From Pseudomonadota bacterium (lineage in GTDB: Bacteria > Pseudomonadota > Alphaproteobacteria > Rhizobiales > Xanthobacteraceae): a DNA stretch of 64,000 nt. Location of the stretch: positions 10,163-74,162 of the forward strand of contig JAFAGM010000023.1 in assembly GCA_023422775.1 (NCBI GenBank). Reading direction: 5' to 3'. Shown here piece after piece: positions 8,961 to 18,135 of this stretch (position 1 is its first letter; every line of letters starts with the position of its first letter). The notes under the pieces were generated by a model, which saw only the letters and a program-made list of their open reading frames with translations, made no database searches and was not told where the DNA came from. The translations under genes were made by a program, and so were the position numbers.

Positions 8961-9116
8961 AAATAATTCAGCAAAAACAATCGCCTGTGCGGGCATCCAA
9001 AAATCGCCACGCGATCGTTAAATCCCCGCCCAAAAACAGTGCCCGGCCGCTCGCCTCCGGTGGCTTTGGGCGCTAGTGTTCCCGCCGAACTGACCTGAGA
9101 CACGAGGCTTCCCTGC

Positions 9117-9731
<615 letters not shown>

Positions 9732-9856
9732 ACGGCTTTTGAAGCGGCCATTTTGGACCGTTTCCGCCCCGTTTCGGTCACACTCATGGCGCGTGTCCGG
9801 GCTGCATAATCCCGTTATCTCGGGTAGAATGCCGTTCCCTCGCATCGCCCGGAGCC

Positions 9857-10588
9857 GTGTTGAACTCGATACAGAACCCAGCGCTGGGCACCGGATTGGA
9901 GGCTCGCTTCGCCGCGGCTGCCCGCCACAGCCGGATGGTGCGGGTGCTGCGTGTCGCGGTCCCGGCGGCTGTGATGCTTGCATTGTTGGGCATCGTTGCC
10001 GTGTCGGTCTTCAATCCGTTCCGGATGCTGCTGCCGAAGCTGCCGGTCGACATCGGCAATCTCGTGGTTTCCGGCACCAAGATCACGATGGAATCGCCGC
10101 ACCTTGCCGGCTTCTCGACCGACCAGCGGCCCTACGAACTGTGGGCCAAGGCCGCGGTCCAGGACCTGACCGCGCCCGACCACGTCGAACTGCAGACGCT
10201 GCGGGCCAAGGTCACGATGGAAGACAAGAGCACGGTGACGATGGACGCCCAGACCGGGCTCTTCGACAGCAAGCAGCAGCTATTGGATCTGCGCAAGGAT
10301 ATCTTCCTGCAATCCTCCACCGGCTACGAAGCCAGGCTCTCGCAGGCCTATGTCGACATCAACAAGGGATCGGTGACGTCGGACGAGCATGTCGACGTCA
10401 AATTGCTGAATGGAACGCTCACCGCCGACAAGCTCAGGATCATCAACAGCGGCGAGGTGGTACGGTTCGAGGGCAATGTCGTGATGAATCTGGTGATGGA
10501 AAGCCCGACCGCGCCCGAACCCGAGCCGCCGCCACCGCAGCCGGCCGCGACGCGGTCCAACCCGGGCAGATCCGCCAACACGAAGTGA
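9857..10588 (+). CDS. lptC: LPS export ABC transporter periplasmic protein LptC
   Basis: 243-residue bitopic protein that passes lipopolysaccharide from the LptB2FG transporter to LptA. One transmembrane helix lies at about 33-55, followed by a periplasmic beta-jellyroll and a Pro-rich C-terminal tail (PEPEPPPPQP). The start is GTG 9857; a TTG follows directly. Its stop overlaps the lptA start (TGATG), which couples the two and supports the assignment. Confidence 0.88.
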   Translation: MLNSIQNPALGTGLEARFAAAARHSRMVRVLRVAVPAAVMLALLGIVAVSVFNPFRMLLPKLPVDIGNLVVSGTKITMESPHLAGFSTDQRPYELWAKAAVQDLTAPDHVELQTLRAKVTMEDKSTVTMDAQTGLFDSKQQLLDLRKDIFLQSSTGYEARLSQAYVDINKGSVTSDEHVDVKLLNGTLTADKLRIINSGEVVRFEGNVVMNLVMESPTAPEPEPPPPQPAATRSNPGRSANTK

Positions 10589-11274
10589 TGTTCATGATGC
10601 AGTTCTTCTCGCGCAGTCTTGCCGCGGCGGCATTGGCACTCGCGCTGATGGCCGCCGGCGCCGCGCATGCGCAAGGCGCCATGTCGGGCGTGCCGAACGC
10701 GATGCAGGGTTTTTCGCAAAACCGCGATCAGCCGATCCAGATCGAGGCGGCTTCGCTCGAAATGCGCGACAAGAAAAAGGAAGCGACCTTCGCCGGCAAT
10801 GTGAAGGTCGTCCAGGGCGACACCACCATGACCTCGAAAACGCTGGTGGTGTTTTACGATTCCGGTCCAGGCTCCGCCCCGGCCACGCCGGCGCCTGCCG
10901 CGGCCAAGGGCTCGAAATCCGGGACCATGCAATCCGCCACTCCCGGACCCGGCGGAAGTTCGTCGATCCGTCGGCTCGAGGCCAAGGGCTCCGTCGTGGT
11001 GACGCAGAAGGACCAGGTCGTGACCGGAGAGACTGCGATCTTCGACACGAGGGCCAACCTCATCACGATGGTGGGCGGCGTGGTGCTGACGCAGTGCAAG
11101 AACGTTCTGCGTGGCGACCGGCTCAAGGTGGACATGACCACCGGCGTGTCGCGGGTCGAATCCGACAGCGGCAAGGTCCAGGGCATGTTCATCCAGGGGC
11201 AGGATTGTGGTCCAGGGACGGGCGGGGCCAGGCCGGCGCCTTCGATCCCCTCGCTGATCCCCGGGAAAAAATAA
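10588..11274 (+). CDS. lptA: Lipopolysaccharide transport periplasmic protein LptA
   Basis: 228-residue periplasmic bridge protein of the OstA/LptA family. A signal peptide ends at AAHAQ (about residue 27). The conserved opening IQIEAASLEMRDKKKEATF and paired strand motifs such as FAGNVKVVQGDTTM and RLEAKGSVVV follow. A 35-residue Ala/Pro/Gly-rich insertion (about 92-125) interrupts the fold and is unusual compared with E. coli LptA. ATG 10588 overlaps the lptC stop. A pair of cysteines (CKNVL and QDCGP) could form a disulfide. Confidence 0.88.
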   Translation: MFMMQFFSRSLAAAALALALMAAGAAHAQGAMSGVPNAMQGFSQNRDQPIQIEAASLEMRDKKKEATFAGNVKVVQGDTTMTSKTLVVFYDSGPGSAPATPAPAAAKGSKSGTMQSATPGPGGSSSIRRLEAKGSVVVTQKDQVVTGETAIFDTRANLITMVGGVVLTQCKNVLRGDRLKVDMTTGVSRVESDSGKVQGMFIQGQDCGPGTGGARPAPSIPSLIPGKK

Positions 11275-11460
11275 CTATATCAAGGTCTTAAAGATTAGTT
11301 GAAGCGCCGGCTGTTGAAGCCTGGGGGGCGAGCCTGTATCTACAGGCGGGGCGCGGCGGGGTGTTTCGCTGGGCAGGGAACATCCATTCATTCATGGTTC
11401 GCTGGCGAATCGATTCGCGGGCGGGCGCGTCGCGGATCGTGAAAGGTTAAGCGAAGCGGG

Positions 11461-12492
11461 ATGGTGGACTTACTCGGCATGTTCCGTCGACGTCCCGCAA
11501 AGCGCGGGTCGGCAGGATTTGCGCGCTCGCGCGATGACATCACCGCGCTCGGCGATTCCTTCGGCGAGATGCTGACGAGCCCCGTGCGCGATGCGCCGCC
11601 GATGGCGCGTGCCGCCTCGCTGCCCGGTCTGGAACTGCCGCCGCAGCCCGACGTCGCACCGCCGCGCGAGGAAAGACCGCGAGCACACGCCCAGGCTCCC
11701 AATCCCAGGCCGCCCAATCCCGCAAGTCCGAGGACCAACGGCGCCGCGGCTCCGCGCGCCGCCAAGCGGCCCGGCTTTCTCGCCGTGCATAGCGTGGAAA
11801 AGAGTTTCGGCACCCGCCAGGTCGTGCGCGGCGTAAGCATCTATGTCCGCCGCGGCGAGGCGGTCGGACTGCTCGGCCCGAACGGCGCCGGCAAGACCAC
11901 GGTGTTCTACATGATCACCGGGCTGATCAAGGCCGATCGTGGTGCCATCGAACTCGATGGCCACGACGTCACCAAACTGCCGATGTATCAGCGCGCGCGG
12001 CTTGGCATCGGCTATCTGCCGCAGGAAGCCTCGATCTTCCGCGGCCTCACGGTCGAACAGAACATTCGCGCCGTGCTCGAGGTCGTCGAGCCCAACCGCA
12101 AGAAGCGCGAGGCCGAACTCGACTCGTTGCTGGATGAATTCAACATCACGCGCCTGCGCAAATCGCCGTCGATCGCCCTTTCGGGCGGTGAGCGCCGCCG
12201 GGTCGAAATCGCGCGCGCGCTGGCGACGCGCCCGAACTACATGCTGCTCGACGAACCTTTTGCCGGCATCGATCCGATCGCGGTCGGCGACATTCAGGAC
12301 CTGGTCCGTCACCTCACCAATCGCGGCATCGGCGTCCTGATCACCGACCACAATGTGCGGGAAACGCTGGGCCTGACCGACCGCGCCTACATCGTCTATG
12401 CCGGGCAGATCCTGACCGAAGGCAGTCCGGAAGAAATCGTCAACGATCCCGATGTACGTCGCCTTTACCTTGGCGAGGAATTCCGGCTTTAG
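11461..12492 (+). CDS. lptB: LPS export ABC transporter ATPase LptB with N-terminal extension
   Basis: 343-residue ATPase that powers LPS extraction with LptFG. Walker A GPNGAGKTT (139-147), Q-loop YLPQEASIF, signature LSGGERRRVEIA, Walker B MLLDEPFAGID and H-loop ITDHNV are intact. The enzyme proper starts near residue 105; before it lies a disordered Pro/Arg/Ala-rich extension absent from the roughly 240-residue E. coli LptB. The ATG 11461 frame has no good Shine-Dalgarno, so a shorter internal start is possible, but codon use in the extension looks genuine. It lies between lptA and rpoN, as in many Proteobacteria. Confidence 0.92.
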   Translation: MVDLLGMFRRRPAKRGSAGFARSRDDITALGDSFGEMLTSPVRDAPPMARAASLPGLELPPQPDVAPPREERPRAHAQAPNPRPPNPASPRTNGAAAPRAAKRPGFLAVHSVEKSFGTRQVVRGVSIYVRRGEAVGLLGPNGAGKTTVFYMITGLIKADRGAIELDGHDVTKLPMYQRARLGIGYLPQEASIFRGLTVEQNIRAVLEVVEPNRKKREAELDSLLDEFNITRLRKSPSIALSGGERRRVEIARALATRPNYMLLDEPFAGIDPIAVGDIQDLVRHLTNRGIGVLITDHNVRETLGLTDRAYIVYAGQILTEGSPEEIVNDPDVRRLYLGEEFRL

Positions 12493-12701
12493 CGAACTGC
12501 CCGCCGGAGTACGGTCGATTCGGCTATAAATTATTGCGTTTGTTCAAGAATTTATGGTGCGCCCGGACCGGAAGCCGGCTGCCACTTTTGCCGGCCGCGC
12601 CATAGCCAAATTTTGGCTTTCGTCAAGGCGTGTACAAGGCCGGTGGAGTAATATAAGCAAGAATCGGACCAACTCACATTGGATCGGTTTCCTAGCCTCC
12701 C

Positions 12702-14345
12702 ATGGCACTGACACAAAGACTAGAGTTCCGCCAGTCGCAGTCGCTGGTCATGACGCCGCAATTGATGCAGGCGATCAAGCTGTTGCAACTGTCGAACCTC
12801 GACCTTTCGGCCTTTGTCGAGGAGGAACTGGAGCGCAACCCGCTGCTGGATCGCGCCAGCGACGGCCCCGAAGCGCCGGTTGCCGGCGAGCCGGTCACCG
12901 ATCACCCCGAATATGCCGATTCCGGCAGCTATGGCGAGGACGGCGGGGGGGAATCTGCCGATATGGCCGGTTCCGGCGACGGCTTCGAGCCCGGCCAGGA
13001 GGAGTGGCTGAACCGCGACCTCGGCAGCCGTACCGAGATCGAGCAGACGCTGGATACCCCCCTCGACAACGTGTTTTCCGAGGAACCCGCCGAAGCCGCC
13101 GCGCGGGCGGCGCAGGATGCGGCGCCCACCGCCTACACCGAATGGGGCGGCGGCGCCTCCAACGATGACGACTACAATCTCGAAGCCTTTGTCGCCGCCG
13201 AGGTGACGCTCGGCGGCCATCTGGCCGAGCAGCTTGCCGTGGCCTTCACCGCGCCCGCGCAGCGCATGATCGGGCAATATCTGATCGATCTGGTCGATGA
13301 TGCCGGCTACCTGCCGCCGGACCTTGGACAGGCCGCCGAACGGCTCGGGGCGTCCCGACAGGACGTCGAGGCCGTGCTGACGGTGCTGCAGAAGTTCGAC
13401 CCGCCCGGCGTCTGCGCCCGGAATTTGAGCGAGTGCCTCGCAATTCAGCTGCGTGAACTGAACCGCTACGATCCCGCCATGCAGGCGCTGGTGGAAAATC
13501 TCGATCTGCTCGCCAGGCGCGATATTGCCGGCCTGCGCAAGCTGTGCGGCGTCGACGACGAAGACATCACCGACATGATCGGCGAAATCCGCCGCCTCGA
13601 TCCCAAGCCCGGACTGAAGTTCGGCTCGGCGCGGACGCAAACCATGGTGCCGGACGTGTATGTGCGGCCGGGCCCGGACGGCGGCTGGCATGTCGAACTC
13701 AACAGCGACACGTTGCCGCGCGTGCTGGTCAATCAGGTCTATTACACCGAGCTGTCGAAGACGATTCGCAAGGACGGCGACAAATCCTATTTCACCGATT
13801 GCCTGCAGAATGCGACCTGGCTGGTGCGCGCGCTCGATCAGCGCGCCCGCACGATCCTGAAGGTCGCGACCGAAATCGTGCGCCAGCAGGATGGTTTCTT
13901 CACCCATGGTGTCGCGCATCTGCGGCCGCTGAATCTCAAGGCGGTGGCGGACGCGATCCAGATGCACGAATCGACGGTGTCGCGGGTTACCGCCAACAAA
14001 TACATGGCGACCAATCGCGGCAGTTTTGAACTGAAATACTTCTTCACCGCCTCGATCGCATCGGCCGATGGCGGCGAAGCTCATTCGGCGGAGGCGGTCC
14101 GTCACCACATCAAGCAACTGATCGATGCGGAGGCTCCGTCCGCGATTCTCTCCGACGACACCATCGTGGAACGATTGCGCGAATCCGGCATTGATATTGC
14201 CCGCCGTACGGTCGCGAAGTACCGCGAAGCGATGCGTATTCCTTCCTCGGTCCAGCGCCGCCGCGACAAACAGAGCATGCTCGGTAATGCGCTTTCAGCC
14301 CCTGCCGCTTCCTCCGACCGGTCCCGCGACACGGCCTCGGTCTGA
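12702..14345 (+). CDS. rpoN: RNA polymerase sigma-54 factor RpoN
   Basis: 547-residue sigma-54. The Gln-rich region I (QSQSLVMTPQLMQAIKLLQ, residues 11-29) contacts enhancer-binding activators. An acidic region II (about 50-170) is followed by the core-binding and helix-turn-helix domains and the RpoN box ARRTVAKYRE (500-509), which reads the -24 element. It directs nitrogen-, carbon- and motility-related genes in rhizobia. The position between lptB and hpf/ptsN is the classical rpoN neighbourhood. Many Bradyrhizobium strains carry two rpoN genes; which copy this is cannot be told from the sequence alone. Confidence 0.95.
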   Translation: MALTQRLEFRQSQSLVMTPQLMQAIKLLQLSNLDLSAFVEEELERNPLLDRASDGPEAPVAGEPVTDHPEYADSGSYGEDGGGESADMAGSGDGFEPGQEEWLNRDLGSRTEIEQTLDTPLDNVFSEEPAEAAARAAQDAAPTAYTEWGGGASNDDDYNLEAFVAAEVTLGGHLAEQLAVAFTAPAQRMIGQYLIDLVDDAGYLPPDLGQAAERLGASRQDVEAVLTVLQKFDPPGVCARNLSECLAIQLRELNRYDPAMQALVENLDLLARRDIAGLRKLCGVDDEDITDMIGEIRRLDPKPGLKFGSARTQTMVPDVYVRPGPDGGWHVELNSDTLPRVLVNQVYYTELSKTIRKDGDKSYFTDCLQNATWLVRALDQRARTILKVATEIVRQQDGFFTHGVAHLRPLNLKAVADAIQMHESTVSRVTANKYMATNRGSFELKYFFTASIASADGGEAHSAEAVRHHIKQLIDAEAPSAILSDDTIVERLRESGIDIARRTVAKYREAMRIPSSVQRRRDKQSMLGNALSAPAASSDRSRDTASV

Positions 14346-14466
14346 TTGCGTTCGCGCCAGATCGCGATAGTCTCGGATTCCCGCGCCAAAACAGAAGGAG
14401 AGTGGCCACGGTCTTCGAAAAGATCCCCAGCAGAACCAGCGTGATCGAGGCAAAGCGAGGCATCCA

Positions 14467-15069
14467 ATGACCCTTCGAATCTCCGGGAAAAGCATCAGTG
14501 TCGGCGACGCCCTTCGTTCGCGGGTGAGCGAACGCACCGATGAAGTCCTGAGGAAATATTTCGACGGCAACTATTCCGGCCACATCACGCTGAGCAAGGA
14601 TGGTTTCGGTTTCCGTACCGATTGCGCGCTGCACCTGGACTCCGGGATCACGCTGGAAGCCGACTCCAACGCCACCGACGCGTATGCAAGCGCCGACCAG
14701 GCGCTCCTGATGATCGAGAAGCGCCTGCGCCGCTACAAGAGCCGGCTGAAGGACCGTTCGGCCCGCAAGGCCTATGCCGCCTCCGCGGCCCTGGCCGAAC
14801 TGGATGGGCCGATGCTGGATGCGCCGAGCTATGTGATCGAGGCGCCGGCGGAGGGCGACGAGGAAGTCACCGCCTACAGCCCCGTCATCATCGCCGAAGC
14901 AACGACGTCGCTGAAGCGGCTTTCGGTGAGCGAGGCGGTCATGGAACTGGACCTGACCGGGGCTGCCTGCATCGTGTTCCAGCACGGGTCCAGCGGCCGG
15001 GTTAACATCATTTACCGCCGGACGGACGGCAATGTCGGCTGGGTCGACCCGCCGGCGGTTACCCCCTGA
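14467..15069 (+). CDS. hpf: Long-form ribosome hibernation-promoting factor
   Basis: 200-residue HPF/RaiA family protein. The N-terminal domain (about 1-100) would bind the 30S decoding centre, and the C-terminal dimerisation domain (about 140-200, ending IIYRRTDGNVGWVDP) is what makes the long form able to pair 70S ribosomes into 100S dimers. ATG 14467 has GAGG seven bases upstream. The order rpoN-hpf-ptsN is conserved in Proteobacteria. Confidence 0.92.
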   Translation: MTLRISGKSISVGDALRSRVSERTDEVLRKYFDGNYSGHITLSKDGFGFRTDCALHLDSGITLEADSNATDAYASADQALLMIEKRLRRYKSRLKDRSARKAYAASAALAELDGPMLDAPSYVIEAPAEGDEEVTAYSPVIIAEATTSLKRLSVSEAVMELDLTGAACIVFQHGSSGRVNIIYRRTDGNVGWVDPPAVTP

Positions 15070-15301
15070 CATCCATGGCCGACAGCATTGACGCCCACAG
15101 CCGCTCTCCCTATGGTCCGCCGCCTCGACGGACGGGGTCCGGGATTGGCCCTATGGGGGAGTTGGCACCGGCCATGCGTTGGAGTAGAAGCCCCCAAAAT
15201 CGGGACCTTGGCTAAGCCAGCCTCCCAAGCTCTCCTTGTTGTCGCCCCGGTTCTAGAACCTAATTCGTAACCTGACGGCTCATTTCACCTCGGAACGCCC
15301 C

Positions 15302-15763
15302 ATGACGATTACCGATCTGGTCGCACCCGAGGCGATTCTCCCGGCTTTGAAGGTCATCAGCAAGAAGCAGGCGCTGCAGGAACTGGCGGCACGCGCCGCG
15401 GCGCTGACCGGGCAGAACGAGCGCGCGGTGTTCGAAGTGCTCCTGCAGCGCGAGAAACTCGGCACCACCGCCGTCGGCTATGGCGTCGCCATCCCGCACG
15501 GCAAGCTGCCGAAGCTCGAAAAGCTGTTCGGGTTCTTTGCGCGCCTTGAACGCCCGATCGATTTCGAGGCGATGGACGGCCAGCCGGTCGATCTGATCTT
15601 CCTGCTGCTGGCCCCGGAAGGCGCAGGCGCCGACCATCTGAAGGCGCTGGCGCGGATCGCGCGATTGTTGCGCGACCAGGACGTCGCCAAGAAACTCCGT
15701 GCCTCGCGCGACGCCCAGGCGATCTATTCGGTGCTGGCGCTGCCGCCGGCGAGCGCGGCGTAG
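15302..15763 (+). CDS. ptsN: PTS IIA-like nitrogen-regulatory protein PtsN (EIIA-Ntr)
   Basis: 153-residue EIIA-Ntr. The phosphoacceptor is His66 in GVAIPHGKLP. It receives phosphate from PtsP/NPr and modulates potassium, nitrogen and PHB-related functions in rhizobia. It lies 232 bases after hpf, a spacer in which I see no gene. Confidence 0.94.
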   Translation: MTITDLVAPEAILPALKVISKKQALQELAARAAALTGQNERAVFEVLLQREKLGTTAVGYGVAIPHGKLPKLEKLFGFFARLERPIDFEAMDGQPVDLIFLLLAPEGAGADHLKALARIARLLRDQDVAKKLRASRDAQAIYSVLALPPASAA

Positions 15764-15778
15764 GGGTCATTGCCCATT

Positions 15779-15898
15779 TTGCCGCAGACCGGCGACGCTT
15801 CGACGCACGTCCACGGGCTGGCCCAATCCCTGCCGGGACAGAGCAACCATCTCGAGGGTGAGGTGGAGAAATTCCTCTCGACCGTGGGCGCGGACTGA
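15779..15898 (+). pseudogene. C-terminal remnant of a methyl-accepting chemotaxis protein
   Basis: A 39-codon frame ending at the TGA at 15896-15898 reads QSLPGQSNHLEGEVEKFLST and then VGAD. This resembles the far C-terminus of alphaproteobacterial chemoreceptors (AQSLSxESxxLxxEVxxFLxTVRAA). No start codon, signalling hairpin or upstream part of the receptor remains, so it is read as the stub of a deleted mcp gene. Confidence 0.6.
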
Positions 15899-16059
15899 GA
15901 TTGGATCTGACTATGTCTTGAAGGACGATACGCGGGGTTGCTATCCCACGTATCGGAATTCCTTCTCTCGCTTACTTTAGCGCGGCACTACGTCAGCGGC
16001 ACCAGGCGCGCTCGTCACTGACTACGGCAAGCGGTGTCGGTGAAGCGGCAAGAGCTGCT

Positions 16060-16326
16060 TCAGTGTACGCTGACGGCCTGAAGCTCGTTGCTCCATGCAT
16101 TGGCGATCGCAGCTTCGCGGCTGTCGGTCAGCATGATCGGCGTACCGTCGGCGGCATGCAGCGCGAACAGCTTCAGCCCTGGCGCGATCTTCGGCGCCTG
16201 CGGAAACAGTCCCGGCACGTCCTCGGAACGGACCTGCTTCACGTAGGCGATGTGGCCTTCGCCCAGATGGGCCAGTGCCTCGACGGAAACCTTTTCGGGT
16301 TCGAACGTAACACTCACATCACTCAT
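16060..16326 (-). CDS. DUF1150 family protein
   Basis: 88-residue cytosolic protein of the DUF1150 family, which is common downstream of hsp20 genes in Rhizobiales. It has no membrane segment or recognised catalytic motif. ATG 16326 has a strong AGGAGGAG about nine bases upstream. It follows hsp20 by 50 bases in the same direction and is probably co-transcribed from the heat-shock promoter. Function unknown. Confidence 0.85.
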   Translation of the reverse strand: MSDVSVTFEPEKVSVEALAHLGEGHIAYVKQVRSEDVPGLFPQAPKIAPGLKLFALHAADGTPIMLTDSREAAIANAWSNELQAVSVH

Positions 16327-16376
16327 GGTCTCGACTCCTCCTGGAGATTAAGCGGTCGAGTCCGCTACGGGTTCCA

Positions 16377-16802
16377 TTATTCGTGTTCATTGATAGCAAT
16401 TGTCTTAACGACCCTTTCAGGCTCCGGCCTGGCGAGGTCGATCGACAACAGCCCGTTCTTCAGGTCCGCGCCCAGCACCTGCATCCCCTCCGCCAGCACG
16501 AATGTGCGCTGGAAGTGGCGAGCTGCGATGCCGCGATGGATGTATTGCCGGGCCTTGTCGTCCTGCTGGCGGCCCCGGATCACGAGCTGGTTTTCCTCAA
16601 TGGTCACATCGAGCTGGTCACGGGTAAATCCCGCCACCGCCAGCGTGATGCGCAGCCTTTCGGGCTGGCCGTTGGCACGATCACACCGCTCGATGTTGTA
16701 GGGAGGGTAACCGTCGGCGCCTTTGACGACGCGATCGAGCGCACGCTCGATTTCGTCGAACCCAAGCAGGAACGGACTGGACAACGAAGGAACACGAGAC
16801 AT
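16377..16802 (-). CDS. Small heat-shock protein, Hsp20 family
   Basis: 141-residue ATP-independent chaperone. An alpha-crystallin domain occupies about 35-130, with LRITLAVAGFTRDQLDVTIE, the GIAARHFQRTF strand and GLLSIDL near the end; the usual C-terminal I-x-I anchor appears as TIAI. The proximal start at 16802 was chosen because GAGAGGA lies seven bases upstream and the N-terminus MSRVPSLSSPFLLGFDEIER is typical of the class; a 16-codon extension upstream overlaps the RNA thermometer. Expression is likely controlled by a sigma-32 promoter and a ROSE-type hairpin. Confidence 0.93.
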   Translation of the reverse strand: MSRVPSLSSPFLLGFDEIERALDRVVKGADGYPPYNIERCDRANGQPERLRITLAVAGFTRDQLDVTIEENQLVIRGRQQDDKARQYIHRGIAARHFQRTFVLAEGMQVLGADLKNGLLSIDLARPEPERVVKTIAINEHE

Positions 16803-16880
16803 CACAAAGTCCTCTCGAAGCGACTTTGAGGGGCCCTTACGGCGCCCCATTCAACCGGCCGGCCGACTAGCCGTCCGGTC
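16803..16880 (-). ncRNA. ROSE-like RNA thermometer in the hsp20 5' UTR
   Basis: The last leader hairpin pairs CAAAGUC (16828-16822) with GACUUUG (16811-16805). It places an unpaired G beside CU/AG pairs and buries the AGAGGA ribosome site (16815-16810) just before the AUG. The UCGCU box fits the ROSE signature UYGCU opposite the Shine-Dalgarno. Upstream are a GGGGC/GCCCC hairpin with a GUAA loop (about 16848-16830) and a GC-rich hairpin, the usual ROSE multi-stem layout. Melting on heating would free the ribosome site. Confidence 0.7.
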
Positions 16881-16887
16881 ACCAACG

Positions 16888-16917
16888 AATATGGGGGGCA
16901 TTTTGGGTGGGTTCAAG
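16888..16917 (-). promoter_or_regulatory. Sigma-32 (RpoH) promoter of hsp20
   Basis: CTTGAA (16917-16912) and CCCCATATT (16896-16888) match the RpoH consensus CTTGAA and CCCCATnT, with 15 bases between the two elements as written. It lies directly upstream of the ROSE-like leader. Confidence 0.7.
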
Positions 16918-16965
16918 TGTCTCAGAAAGCTGTGTAAATCCGCCGCGGGAGGGGGATTTTCGGGT

Positions 16966-17039
16966 GTCATTCCGGGATGGTCCGAAGGACCAGACCCGGA
17001 ATCTCGAGATTCCGGGTTCGCTTCGCGCCCCGGAATGAC
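16966..17039. repeat. Extragenic palindromic repeat
   Basis: GTCATTCCGG and CCGGAATGAC form the outer arms; inner self-complementary segments include GGTCCGAAGGACC and CGGAATCTCGAGATTCCG. It is a dispersed REP-like element between the hsp20 promoter and the 3' end of ugpC and may also act as a terminator for ugpC. Confidence 0.65.
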
Positions 17040-17042
17040 TGC

Positions 17043-18134
17043 TCAGGAACCCACCCGCTTGCGGCCATCGACGGTAAACAGATGCAGCTTGTCGCCGGCT
17101 GCCGCGACCTTGATTCGCTCGCCGATGGCCGGGCCGATGGCACCGGGAATCCGGACGATGATTTCGCCGGGAGGCAGTTCGCCCGGGGTGGCGGCGACGC
17201 CCTGACCTTCGTGCTGCCTGGTGCCGTAGACGAAGGTTTCGGCGCCGACGCGCTCGATCGCTTCCACGGTGAGGCCGAGCGAAACGCCGCCGGAAACCGC
17301 TTCGCCGGTGATGACGAAATCCTCCGGCCGGATGCCGAGAATGCCGGCCTCGTTGAGCCTGATATCGCCGCCCAGTTGCGACTTCAGTTCATCGGAACGC
17401 AGCCGCATCAGGTTCATCGGCGGTGCGCCGATGAAGGAGGCGACGAAAGTCGTTGCCGGCTTCTGGTAGATGTCGAGCGGATTGCCGATCTGCTCGACCA
17501 CGCCGCCGTTCATGACCACGAGAATATCGGCCAGCGTCATCGCCTCGAGCTGGTCGTGGGTGACGTAGATCGAGGTGGTGGAAAGCCTGCGCTGCAATTT
17601 CCGGATTTCGACCCGCATTGCGATGCGAAGCTTGGCGTCGAGATTCGACAGCGGTTCGTCGAACAGGAACACCTTCGGCTGCCGCACGATGGCGCGACCC
17701 ATCGCCACGCGCTGGCGCTGGCCGCCGGACAATTGCCGCGGCTTGCGCTCGAGCATCGCGCCGAGTTCGAGAATGCGCGCGGCTTCCTCGACGCGCGTCT
17801 TGATCTCGGGCTCGGCCATGCCGCGGTTGCGCAGGCCGTAGGCCATGTTGTTGTAGACGCTCATGTGCGGATAGAGCGCGTAGTTCTGGAACACCATCGC
17901 GATGTCGCGGTCGGCCGGCTCGATCTGGTTGACGACGCGGCCGCCGATGTCGATCTCGCCGCCGGTGATGGTCTCCAGGCCTGCGACCATGCGCAACAAT
18001 GTCGACTTGCCGCAGCCGGAGGGGCCGACCAGCACGCAGAACGCGCCGTCGGCGACCTCGAAATCGATACCCTTGATGGCCTCGAAGCCGCCCGGATAGG
18101 TCTTGCGGACGTTGCGGAGCGTTACGTTGGCCAT
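17043..18134 (-). CDS. ugpC: sn-Glycerol-3-phosphate ABC transporter ATPase UgpC
   Basis: 363-residue ATPase of the MalK/UgpC type. Walker A GPSGCGKST (37-45), Q-loop FQNYALYPHM, signature LSGGQRQRVAMGRA, Walker B FLFDEPLSNLDAKLR and the H-loop THDQLEAMT are intact. A C-terminal OB/TOBE regulatory domain (about 235-363) completes the fold. It is the last gene of ugpBAEC, directly after ugpE. MalK-family ATPases are interchangeable, so the substrate call rests on the neighbouring binding protein and permeases. Confidence 0.9.
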   Translation of the reverse strand: MANVTLRNVRKTYPGGFEAIKGIDFEVADGAFCVLVGPSGCGKSTLLRMVAGLETITGGEIDIGGRVVNQIEPADRDIAMVFQNYALYPHMSVYNNMAYGLRNRGMAEPEIKTRVEEAARILELGAMLERKPRQLSGGQRQRVAMGRAIVRQPKVFLFDEPLSNLDAKLRIAMRVEIRKLQRRLSTTSIYVTHDQLEAMTLADILVVMNGGVVEQIGNPLDIYQKPATTFVASFIGAPPMNLMRLRSDELKSQLGGDIRLNEAGILGIRPEDFVITGEAVSGGVSLGLTVEAIERVGAETFVYGTRQHEGQGVAATPGELPPGEIIVRIPGAIGPAIGERIKVAAAGDKLHLFTVDGRKRVGS

Positions 18135-18135
18135 T

